A stretch of DNA of 64,000 nt from Hygrophila difformis (Eukaryota > Streptophyta > Magnoliopsida > Lamiales > Acanthaceae). The notes under the pieces are model-generated. The model had not been told where the DNA came from. It was given only the letters and a program-made list of their open reading frames with translations, and did not search any database. The translations under genes were made by a program, and so were the position numbers. This document shows, in pieces, positions 43,931 through 56,400 of the stretch. Position 1 is the stretch's first letter; every line of letters begins with the position of its first letter. Where the stretch lies: NCBI GenBank assembly GCA_030278955.1, contig JAOANR010000004.1:57871120-57935119 (forward strand). The letters run 5' to 3'.

Positions 43931-46754
43931 TTACTTGTATTGCTTTGAAGCTTCCATTACAAGTTTATCCATGAACTGACATTTCTTATCGAATCCCCAA
44001 CCTGGGTTGCTCTGCATATAAAATTGATCCAATTAAAATGATATAATACTATAAAAGAGAAATGTAAGATCATATCAATGATGTCAACTTAATGGCCTTT
44101 AATTAGATTGCATTATAAAATGGATAGCTGATTTTTCTACACTGTTTCATATACTGATGCATACTGCTGAGGAAGCACACAAAACAAAATGTGTGCTGAA
44201 GACATTACTAACACAACCTGAATAAAAAGAGATTTTATGGCTCATGGGAAAGTCCAAGATAATAAAATATTGCACCTGTAATGCCAGAACAGCACGATCA
44301 GTAAAACGTTTTACAGAATCAGGTGCACTAGGAGGGAGAGTTTTGGCAACTCTCTCTAGCTCTTCTTGTTGTTGCTTTGCAGTTACTCTATCTGGACCAC
44401 TGTAATAGTCCACAATCTCTTTCATAAGTGGAACCGTCGTGTTCATTGTTTCTTCCATAACTTCCTATAATATAATGAATGAAAAATCATGAGATGCTCA
44501 ATAAGATGAAATATCACAGAAGATTTAAGAAATGTGTTAACCACCACTATGAAAACTAATCAGGGTCACACGCTTAAAACAGCTACTATGAAAAGGTTTG
44601 AGATAAAAAAGAGCACATATCAAATGCTATGCAGGACAATGCAGAAAGGCGTTATGGGTACACACCATGTAATAGTATTTAGTTTTTTTTAGAACCATAG
44701 AGATTGTGCAATTAAATTAAGCACCAATGCACCACACATATCATGTGCAGGTATAGCGATGTTGATAGGGATTGTATTGATGAGCAAGAACATCCATAAA
44801 TACTTCATCATTTTAGTTAAGACATTGCTGGAGTACACGGGAAAATAGGAAAAAAATATGGTACTTTATTAGTGGAGGGAAGGAGGGTGAAGATGGGATA
44901 TTTTAGTCGAAGGATGAGAGAAAATCAATTATACATAATGAGGAATCAACTAATTATCCGAAGATGAAAATGCATTATAAAAAAAACAGAGGAAGTATTT
45001 CTAACACATGACCAAAACCAGTGATCATAATTTTGAGGCAAAAAAAAGATAAAAAATAACAGGGTAGAACATATACAAGTCCAACCTCTGGCCATTGTTA
45101 TGTTTTTAACTCTACGTGACCACAGTCTACATATTATGTCGTCATTTACCCCATCCAAACCCAGCAATGTAAAGGATCAACTTCCTAAATAACCATGTAA
45201 AAAACACTTCACAAATTACCAGACTTTATATCAAGGGGTTGATTTCCTCATTAAAGCATTAAGCTATTGCCAACACCTAATCATGAATAATTGAACGATA
45301 AGCCCGCTATCCCTCCCCTTTATCCCCTTTGTAATTTGTGTGGTTCCAAACACCTTTGCCGACACATGGGTGTCACGTTTACCAAAAAAATAATTGAACG
45401 ATAAAAATCACCCAAACACTTCTGAATTGAATTGAAAGATCGGATCAATGCTAAAAACCAATACAAACAAGTACAAAACATAACAAGAAGAATCAAACGA
45501 TTCCACTATACCTCCCACTCTTCTTGACTCTCAATCCCCTCATACACCATCAGGAAAGGCTTCATCTTCTCCAGTGCATCGCGGAGAGGAATAGGAGGCT
45601 TCTCATCGATATCAGGATTCGTGCCAAATTCTTCCATCAAATACTCCGGCTCACATTCGATCTGCAAAACATGGACACAAAATATCAACAGGCATATGAG
45701 GCGTAATTCAACAAAAACCAACCCATGATCGCATTACCAACAAATTGGTGTGGAGTGCATCCATATAAGCATCATCCACAGGGGATGGCAACACCCTGTA
45801 TGACATTTCCTCAAACCCTTCCACCAATTCATTCATAATCTTTGGTCCAAGCTTCTTAGCCAACTTCTCCTCATCTTCCGGACTCCCAAGAGACAGCCCG
45901 GCAGGTTCATCATCAGACTCCTCATATCTGTCTCCACCCCTTCCTCTCCCATCAAACCTTCCTCTTCCTCTTCCCCTTCCCCTTACTCCTCCTCTGCCCC
46001 GCCCGCCTCTACCGCCTCTAACGGCAGGTGCATCTCTACCGCCTCCCGAGTCTCCTCTTGCCAATATATCCACTGCCCTTTTCACTTTCTCCTCCTGACT
46101 CAATTGCTCACCAGGACGAGAAGCAGCAGCAGATTCGGGTGATTTCGTCTCCCGCTGTGAGCGGACATGCCGATTCTCGAGTTTTGGCTTTTCCGATGGG
46201 GCTTCGGCTTCCTTCGCTGGCTTCCCCCTCCCAGCACCTGGCAGAAGATTGGAAATTTCGGAAGGAAGTTTTTCCTCTCGTCTGGTAGGGAATTCAGATT
46301 TAGGCGAATCGAATTGTTGTCTTTCGTTCTCTACGAAGCTCATCGATCTTTTGCTATTGTCTTTTAGCTGCGGTAATGGACGCGGCGGCGGCGGCGAAAT
46401 GGTCTTTGGGGGGACAAAACCGCGGCCGCGACCTGTGGGAGGAGCTTTTAGATCTTTGAGCCACGAAGAGAAGTCAGGTAGAGTGGGGGCGGCAGGAAGG
46501 GGTTGGCCTCGACCGTGGCCGCGCCCGTACGACGGCGGTGGTTGAGGGGCATCTTCAAACTTGGAATCGTCGACTTCATTTTTGGCGGGGCTATCGCTGG
46601 TGAATTGGAACGGTGAGCGCGTACCCCGACCTCTACCGCCACCGCCTCCGCCGCCGGCGTTAGATGACGTGGAGAAATCTGCAGGAATGGAGAAACCGGT
46701 GCCGGTGGCGCGGCCAATCACCGGGTAGGGAAGTTTTGCTAAATTCCTTCGCAT
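43931..46754 (-). CDS. Arg/Gly-rich protein with conserved C-terminal region, function unknown
   Basis: Four exons: 45738-46754, 45512-45661, 44276-44464 and 43931-44011; 478 aa in frame. The N-terminus (MRRNLAKLPYPVIGRATGTG... with FSTSS at about 28-32) looks like a mitochondrial presequence. A long low-complexity part is rich in Pro, Gly and Arg and contains a dense RGG block (RGGRGGRGRGGVRGRGRGRG). The C-terminal ~170 residues are ordinary and likely folded: KLGPKIMNELVEGFEEMSYR, EPEYLMEEFGTNPDIDEKPP, TVPLMKEIVDYYSGPDRVTA and NPGWGFDKKCQFMDKLVMEA. Comparable plant proteins are often labelled hydroxyproline-rich glycoprotein-like, a label drawn from composition only. RGG boxes suggest RNA binding, and the context gives no further clue. 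One intron contains a truncated SINE. The gene is head-to-head with NUA. Confidence 0.85.
45286..45404 (+). mobile_element. 5'-truncated SINE in an intron
   Basis: An ~87-bp insert (45302-45388) ending in an A run and flanked by perfect 16-bp direct repeats AATAATTGAACGATAA (45286-45301 and 45389-45404). Its sequence (CTATCCCTCC ... TTTGTAATTTGTGTGG) resembles the 3' half of the SINE at 6043-6220, so it is probably a truncated relative. Confidence 0.75.
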
Positions 46755-47400
46755 TGGCGAAATTTTGTAAGCGATTTGGATACTGAAAGAGAAGCAACCC
46801 GATATGGGCTACGGACACACTACTCACTAGTCACTAGGGTTTTAACTTTGATCTATGGGCTTATTTGTTAATAGATTCTTTTTGTGGATAATGAAGAGTT
46901 AATTGTTTATTTAACTCATTTCAAACCCATAAAAATGACATGAGTCATGACATGACATGATTCCAAATCAAAATGTTAATGGACCGAAAACATGGGCTAC
47001 GATATTACGTGTTGGGCCCATTAAAGGCCCAAACAAGCGGCTTTCCTCAACCTATGTTTCACCGCATTGTCCTGGTGTCAAAGATGATTTCTCAAATCCT
47101 CGTCGTTTTGGTTTTCGGGGACTCCGATCCATCGTCTCTACTCTCTCGGGTTTCCTCCCCACTTTCAAATTTGTGCCAACGAATACTTTTACCATTTCCT
47201 ACTTCGTCCCTTGGAATTCCCTTTTACCAAATATAAATATACAAATTAGGGCACGCTCCATTCTAGATCATCGTCGAGGTTCGAAATCCTGTGCGAGAGT
47301 TGCGAATCCCTCTGTAAATTCGCAAGCAACGAGGGCATGCTACTTTATTTGACGATTTCGGCTTTTTAAATCTTGAAGAGAGGGCGGGGAAAGGATCAGG
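46755..47400. promoter_or_regulatory. Divergent promoter region, RGG protein and NUA
   Basis: 646 bp between the two start codons. It must hold both promoters and leaders. I see no clear TATA box. Confidence 0.55.
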
Positions 47401-50400
47401 ATGCCTCTGTTTCTGTCGGAGGAAGAGTTCCGGCGTTGTTCCGGCGACGCACAACTTGTGGCGGAGAAGGCGGACGATTTTATTCGTGGACTCTATAATC
47501 AAATTAATACTGTCAAGGCGGAGGCCGATGCGGCTTCCATTACCCTCGAGCAAACGTCGTCTCTTATCGAACAGAAGTATGTTTCCCTTTCGACGGATTA
47601 CGATTCTCTGCAGTCGCAGTATGAGGAGCTTAAATCTTCCCTGGAAAAGAGGTCTTCTGAGTTTGGACTTCTCCAAACGGAGAAGCAGCAGCTTCACCTT
47701 AAATCTGTGAGCCTTTTTTCTGAGGGGCATATATGAGTGGGTTTTTGGATGTTTGTTGATTATTTATTTATTGTGGTGTATCTCATGTGTTCGTGACTAT
47801 CGATAGATTGAGAAAGATGGAGAGATTGAGAGGCTAACAAGGGATTCAACAGAGCTTCATAAATCGAAGAGGCAATTGATGGAATCCTTGGAGCAAAAAG
47901 ATTTGGAAGTCAGCGAGAAGAATGTTACCATTAAGAGCTATCTTGATAAAATTGTATGTTATGCTTTAATGAATTTATTCAACCTTATGTATTAAATTAT
48001 TGTTACTACCTGCGTTTTCGTACTTTTATGTTTTATTTGTGCTACTTTAATGAGTTAAAATTTGTGATCCACCATTGATATATCTAGTTTTATTTTGTCT
48101 TCTCTTGAAAAAGATTGTTTTATTCGTGTATGTGAATCTGCAATCCATATTTATTAATTGATATGTTTGTTCTTTCTTAGAAATCATTAATCTGAAAAAT
48201 AATGTTACATTAGAAACTGTAACCCATTAATGGCATTGACTTATTTGTTTGTTTGTGTGTGTTTGGACATGCATGCTTTGGATGTCATGCTTTAATTTGA
48301 TTGTGAATGCATATATAACTATTTATATGATATCCATGTAGGTCAATTTATCAGAGTCTGTTGCATCAAAAGAAGCACGATTAGGTGAGCTGGAATCTGA
48401 ATTGAGAAGGGTGCAAGCTACATCTGCTCGAGCTTTGCAGGTTAGTTTGTGTTCTCTGCGAGGGGTTCATAGATGTCCAATGATGTTTGTAGGTTTACTC
48501 ATGAACAGATCATTTTCCAGTTTGCCATTCAATAGCCCGTTGTAACGCCCCTTATCTATGTGTCATCAAATTTATTTCAAGAACTGCTTTCTTTTTTGGA
48601 TCTATGTACCTTTTGATGCATTGTTCTTGATGAAGTATGCAAGCATGTTAAAAGTTGGAGCCTCCTTTTTTGTTGGTTACTGATTTTGTACTTTGGTTTA
48701 GAATGTTGTCATGCTACGCTGGAGCATGGGTGTATTCTTATGTGGAATCTCACACTTACTATCAAAATGCAATGCTGAATTAACTTGCAATGTCCTTTAT
48801 CTTAAGGCACCCTTCTATGCTCTCTGCCATTTGCTAATATGGGAAGTTTTTGTTCTTGAATTTCTTGTGTGGAATTTTCCTTCAAATTTGTGGGATGATA
48901 ATCTTAGATTGGGTTGAGCAGGAAAAGGAGCTTCTTGAGAGGCACAATTCATGGCTCAATGAGGAGTTAACAGCTAAGGTTGACAGCCTTGTCCAATTGC
49001 GTAAATCAAACGGAGAATTTGAGGCTATTATGTGTTCTAAGCTTACTGATGTAAGAATAAATCTTATTTCTATGCATTTGAGACAAGTTGGTTTACCTTA
49101 TGATTTTGTTTTCTACTTATAAGCTGCAAGCTTTCTTATTTAATACAATGCAATTGTTTCACTTCAGGCTGAAAAGAAATTTCAGGAAAGTTCTAGTTCT
49201 TTGAAATTTTACAAGGACAGAGTGAAGGACTTGGAGGAAAAGCTTGCCTCTACAGAAAAGGTGGGGTATTTACACATCCCATTTATATTACTTACTGTTT
49301 ACTTTTGATGCTTCTATAAACTATAAAATATTATCTAACATTTAGCTTCCATCCCTCTTGTTACCTCTCACACATTTCTATTATCTAGGACTTGCTGGCA
49401 GCTAAGGAAGCAGCTGCTGCTTCAGAGAAGCATTTCTCTGCTGAACTCTCAACGGTAAGTTTACCCATGTGATTGCGCTAATTTTTCTTTGAGCTCCAGT
49501 TGTAAACCTGAACAGTGAGCTCTAAGTGTGTTGTGCTTCTGTAATAATGTTGCCATATGCATTTGATTGCTGATTTACGTATGAATTTTCTTGAAACATC
49601 ATAGGTTAACAAGCTTGTGGACTTATACAAGGAAAGCTCGGAGGAATGGTCCAAGAAAGCCGGGGAACTTGAGGGGGTCATAAAGGCTCTTGAAGTGAGG
49701 GTTTTTTTTTGTTAATTTAATTGTACCTGTTGAAAGATTGTATAGTTTCATTATATAGCAAAATACATTACCTTATTGCTTTAACTTGAAAAATACTTTT
49801 GGAATATTAAGTTATGTTGCTATTGCTTTGCAGACTCACTTAAAACAAGTTGAAAGTGAATATAAAGATAGGCTTGAAAATGAAATCTCATATCGCAAGG
49901 GTGTGGAAAAGGTATGTTGCCTGCCATGTTGATTTTTATCTGGACCACAGTTTTTTGATAATTTGTTATCTTTTTTTCCTTTTTAAATATTACTGGCTAT
50001 TTGAGACATTTAAATAAGCACACCAAATAGAGTAGCACTGGCTATTTAGAATGCAAAGCTAATTGCTTCACCATTATTTTAAGTGTTGGCATTCCCTCCG
50101 CTTTGAACTAGCTCATTCCCCTCCTTGTTTTTCAGTGATTGGACGGGAAAAAAGATGATCCAGTAATTGTCTGTTCTATGTATCATTCCTTTTGACGTCA
50201 TTTTGAATTTTGGAAGGAATTTGTTAGGAATGCTCCTGGACAATGTTGACTTGATCTATACCCTGCATGCTAAAGTCAGATCCGTTTTCTTTATGGGTTT
50301 ATTGTTAATATCACTCTGACTTGTGAGCTTTGGTGGAAAAGTTTGTGATAGTTTTATTTTGGTAACATACGAGATTTCTTCTCCCTATGAAAATTGTTTT

Positions 50401-53400
50401 GATTTCAACATCTTTGTTAAATCATGTTCCAAACATCATATATGTTTGGTCGTCCTGCATTTTACGGCATTTGGTACTCCTGGTTGGGTAAATTATTTTT
50501 GTTTGGTAGCGAATTTACTCTTTTGGCTGGAGTAGGAGAATGCTGATTTGAAAGAGAAGCTCCAGAGTACCCAAGTGGAAATAGAGAAGATGAGAAAAGA
50601 GAATGAGCTAAACCAACTTCCTCTGAGTAGTTTTACTTTAGAACTGTGAGTAAATTGCTGTTCAGAATTTCGACACATTATTCTGTAATGACATTAAATG
50701 TGTGAATTTTGTTGAATTTTCAATTCAGGCCCCCAACCTCTGTGGATAGAAACGAAATAACTGTGGATGATCGGGCGATCGTACCTAGTATTCCATCAGG
50801 TGTTTCAGGGACAGCATTAGCTGCTTCCCTTCTTAGGGATGGATGGAGTGTGAGTTGTATTTCTGTTTTATCCTTGTTATAATGTTTATAAAATTCATAA
50901 ATGGTTTCTTGCATTGGGCTTGTCTGTAATATCAGGGTTTGGGGTAGCTTTTTAAATAACTGATGTTCTTTGGCATTGTTTTTTATGCTCACACGTATTA
51001 TCTTTTCATTCATTTGTGAAGCTGGCCAAAATGTATTCCAAATACCAAGAAGCTGTTGATGCATTGCGGCATGAACAACTTGGAAGGAAGCAAACTCAAA
51101 CTCTCTTGCAGCGAGTATGTTTGGTTAATCCATAAATAATCTTTTTGATGGCAAGTTATTTATAGTTGATGAATACTATTCTATTCATATAACATATTTT
51201 TGCAATTCATTGTTCACCGTAAATTTTGTGCATCTAAGTTGCTATTCAATTTCTGAGTTGCATTCACCTTTTTTCTACAAAAACCATTTTGATGCCAATT
51301 TAATTGTGCATCATTTGGTACATGGCGACAGCAGTACTTCTCTTCATATCTCCTGTTGCCAAATGCTTTTTGAAATGTCTTTATTAATAATTTATACAGT
51401 GGGTGCTTGAATAATTCATATATGTTGGACTTGATACTCTAGCCAGTCATATTTTGAGCTTGAGATTCTTGATTTGTTAATCAACCCTTGTGTTATTATC
51501 AAGAGATGGGTGTTGGTTGCAACCAACTAGCTAGAATTTTTAATATATAACCTCCTTGATGTTTTTGTTCATGCAATGCTTGCTTCATTTTGATTATGGT
51601 TTATTGCCACTTCTTTCTAGGTGCTTTATGAAATAGAAGAAAAATCAGCAGCAATCATGGATGAACGAGGTATATGCTCTCTTTGGGATTGGCTGCATTA
51701 CAAATAACTTGGTTGTCGAACCAAAATTTCCTTCTTTCCAAGATCAAATGGTTTTTATATTTATTATACGTTACTCCTGTAGGGGAGTCTGAGACATGCA
51801 TTGCATTGGCATTATGCCTTATATCGTCTCTGTAAGAAGTTTGCAACTTTGCATTACAACTTTTGCACAAAGACTATCAGTACCATTCTGCCTAACCTTG
51901 TGATGTGTTTATCCTAAGTTCATCAAGCTCAAATTTGAATGCACAACTTTACAACTGTAATCAAATCAATAAACAAGCTGGGGAAAGTTTCTTATCTTAT
52001 CAAATCAACTTTTGAAGTGCACAGTTATACGCTTGTGTATACATATTTGAATTGTGCATTACAACTTTTTTCCTTTCTTTTTCTTTTTTTTGGGGGGGTT
52101 CTATGGTTTCACATGCACATATGATGCCAAAATTGATCCCTATAAAAATCCTATCTTGTAGAGGAGCATGAGAGACTTGGTGAGGCATACTCGGCCTTAG
52201 AAGAAAAGCTGCAGCATTCCTTATCTGAGCATTCTGCTTTGGAGACAACCATTCATGAACTGAAGGTTTGTGTTATGATCTGCTATTAGTGTTTGATTTA
52301 ACAACCATATTGACCTTTTTGTGTATTATGTAGTTGAGGATGACACATGCCTTTTTTTTTCCTTAGGCTAACCTAAAGAGGCAGGAGCGTGAGAATGATT
52401 TTGCTCAGAAGGAAATTACTGACCTTCAGAAGCAGGTTTTATGGGAGGGGATTTCTATTTGTTGGTTTTTAGTTGTGTTTGTGTTACATTCTTGTTACAA
52501 GTAGTTTTGATCTGATCCTTGCGACCGAAACAGTAACTTTGTTTCACTTTCCCCAGTTGCTGATTTTCTTGTTTCTTTTGAAATTATTGGCCAATATTTA
52601 TCTTTTTTGATATACCCTGTGCTGCCTTATAGGTGTCTATCCTTTTAAAGGAATGTCGAGATGTTCAGCTGCGATGTGGGTCAGCTGCTCAGTATGGTGA
52701 TGGTGGGCCCACCTCTGGTCCTATTGTGCCACTGAATAATGAATCCAATGTTGAAGATGTCTTATCTGAACGGCTGGTATCTGTTTGTGTTATTGTCTGC
52801 CATCTCTATAAATGCTAGTATTTACTTGAGAGAACAAGCTAATCAGCATAGTATTTTATTCCTTATGCAGTTGACCTTGAAGGATATAAATGGATTAGTT
52901 GAGCAGAATGTGCAGCTTCGGAGTCTTGTCCGCAAACTTTCTGACCAGATTGCTGATAAAGAAGCAGAATTGCAGGTATTATCAAGTTCCACTCTGTTTT
53001 CTTCTATATTCCAACAATGTTGAGCTTACAGGTGTCAGGAATATTGCAGGAAAAATATGAGAATGAGCTTAAGAAGCACTCAGAGGACACTGCATTGAAA
53101 GTAACTGCAGTATTGGAGAGAGCGCAGGAACAGGCACAGATGATTGAATCACTTCATACATCTGTAAGTTTCTGTTACTCTGCTTTGTATGCATTAAATA
53201 CGGGTCAGTCTTCAAGCTGACATTTCCTTTATTTTGAGGATTACTTTTTCTGTCCAAATAGGTGGCCATGTACAAGAAATTATATGAAGAGGAACATAAG
53301 CTTCAGGAACATGGAAATCGTGCTCATCCTTCTCATCCACAAGAAATTGTTCCAGGTTTTTCCTGCATTCTTCAAGCTGTTTTCGTTTTCCTTTTGGTGA

Positions 53401-56400
53401 TCCCTGTTGCCATCCCCTCTAATTGTTGCCATCTCCGCTAATTGGTCTGGTTGTCAAGATGACTAATGTTAGTGGATTTCAAACCCCCCGATCTTACTTT
53501 CTTCTGTTTCTTTATCTATGGGTTCATTCACTAAATGATGTCTCATTGAAGTTGCAGAGCAGGGAAGTAGGATGGCCATGCTTTTAGATGATAGCAGTCA
53601 TGTATGTTTCTTCAGCAATCCCTTTGAAGAAAAACCTGCTGTGTTTACTTCACTTTGTTTTGTGTATGTCACATTGCTTTTACTGTATTTGTGTTCCTCT
53701 ATAGGATATATCCAGGAAGGTGCAAGAACATGCCATTCATCGTTTAAAAAGTCTGGAAGAAGATATGGCAAAATCTAGGTATTCCCTTTATGATAGTTTC
53801 CTGCCAGTCTTTCTTTAATGTTTTAGAAGATACAACTTTCTGTAACGACTTTTATAATTATTCAATTGTTGATGGAATGGCTTTGTGCTTTTTTTAATGG
53901 TCGAGAGTAACTCATGTTATGTTTTATTCCATTTTGAAACCTTAGATGAATTCTGAGTTATAATATCAGTACCACTGAGACAATGCAGATTCTGTTTATC
54001 TGAACCGGGCATTTCTCTTTAATTAAATGGGTTTTGTACTGCATGGAGCTTGTTCGTCGTGGTAGTATTTTTGTTATAACATGCAGTTTTCAAATTTATA
54101 CTGCATGTTATCTTGTGCAAAAAAATGTTTTCTTTTGCCATTTTTTGTCCTTTTCCCCACTCTGTATCAGTTATTTATATTTCTGCTCAGCCTTAATGTT
54201 TCTATTTCCTCTTGCTCCCAGTGAAATACTACCTCCGTATTCAAATGTTTCTTACATTTGGTAATATGCTACTATTCACACAAAAACTTTCACTTATAGT
54301 TTTATCATAGTTATATAAGTTAAAATATAGCCAAGTGCGATCTTGTTAGATCGTCCCGTCGTGTAGTTTTTAAATGTTGAACTCTTACAATTTATATTTG
54401 AATCGAACTTGAGTATTAATGGTTTAAAATGTGCATTGGATTGCGTGAACAGTGGGTCCGTAAAAAACATTTGAATACGGAGGAAGTACATCTCTGCAAT
54501 TTTAATGAAATATTTAGGGTGTGATAACTTGCTGCTCAAGTTTATGGACTTATTGTTTAATTTTTTATTTTAATAAAACTTAAAAGTGTATATATTTATT
54601 TCACATAGGGGTGAAATAATTTCACTGCGGGCTGAGCGCGACAAGTTTGCATTGGAAGCGCAATTTGCCCAAGAAAAACTTGATAGATTTATGAAGGAGT
54701 TTGAACATCAGGTTGATCCATTTGCACCTGTGTTTTGAGCCAGTTATTTATTTATTTTGACAAGCCGTCAATGTGATGTACATGAAATCATTTGTATAAG
54801 CTAATGTTTATTAGCCTCCATTTTGCTGCTTGTTTTATGATTTACTCAGAGAACAGAGCAAAATGGAGTCATAGCCAGAAATGTTGAGTTCTCACAGTTG
54901 ATAGTTGACTACCAAAGAAAACTGCGTGAAAGTGCTGAAGCTTTAGATGAGTCCAATGAACTTTCCCGGAAGCTGAAGATGGAGGTTGCTTCATCACGTT
55001 TATGGTAATTGGATGTTCTTATGGGCATATTTTTTAATAGAATAAATGTGGTTCAGGTATCAATTTTGAAGAATGAGAAGGAAATACTGCTGAGCTCTGA
55101 GAAGAGAGCTTCTGAAGAAGTTCGAAGTTTGTCTGAGAGGGTTCATCGTTTACAGGTCTTCATACCCTTTTTAAAATTATAGCAGCGAGAGTGATAATGA
55201 ATGGGTGTATCATGTATTCCTTTCCATTTGTAGCATCCATATCTAAATTTTAATCACTTTCTAGGCAAGTTTGGACACCATACAAAGTGCTGAGGAAGTG
55301 CGCGAGGTAGCTTTCCTCTCCCATGAAGTTCTGTCACTCTGCTGTTAGTTACAAGTGAATCTCATATTTTCTTGTAGTTGTAAATCAAACTGTTAATGTT
55401 GACATACTTTAGGAGGCTAGAGGTATTGAGAAGAGAAAACAAGAGGAGCATATCAGCAAAATTGAGGTATTGTTTCCCATTGAGGATGCAAAAATTGCTA
55501 GCTGTGTATCATTGTATTTGTTCTTAGGCTTTTTGTGTTTTTGTTTCTGTTTTTACTTCTCTTTTACTTTATTTTATTTTTTCAAAAAGTAAATAAATAT
55601 TCTTTGCAAGCCCTTTTTGTCTGCTAATGAATTACAAGATGCCTTTCGCAGAGAGAATGGGCTGAAGCTAAAAAGGAGCTTCAAGAGCAGCGTGATACTG
55701 TCCGGAATCTTACCATTGATCGTGAGACCACCTTGAAGGATGCGTTGAGATATGTTGAGGAGTTGAGTAAAGACTTGGCTAATGCTATGAAATCTGTTGC
55801 AGCTGCTGAGTCCAGGGCTGCAGTTGCGGAGGTACTTCAGAATATTTCATATGCATTTGTAATATTGTGATGACACATCCTATTTCCTGGTTTTTTGTGC
55901 GAGTAAAATTTCTTTTCTTTTTATTAATTGAAACATGATCATATCCAGGCACGTTGCTCTGATTTGGAGAAGATTTTAGAATCTGCTAGAACAAAGGTGC
56001 GTATATGCATTTGTTATTGACTTTGTCCATCCCCTACATAGAAGCAGTATAGTTAAAACAAAAAAGTGGCTTGAACATGGCAATATCTCCTGGTCAGATG
56101 TAATGCTGACCAATTAAATAATTTCTTTTCCCTGTGCTGGATTGAAAAATTAATTATTTCATTTATTTTACTAATCTGGCATTTGGTTTTAAGTCTTTTG
56201 TGAATACACTGGTGCTTGAATTTCAAATTTATATCTGATTATATGCTCCAGAATTCTGATGGTGCTGATGTTGCTGAACCCTCTGCTTCTGGAGATAAGG
56301 TAACTAACTAATCAGTTACAGTGTCATTATGTGCTGCAGTATCCAGTATGTGTGTTCAAAGCTTTTTCTGTGTGTCATTTACACCAGCTTTGCACATTGC

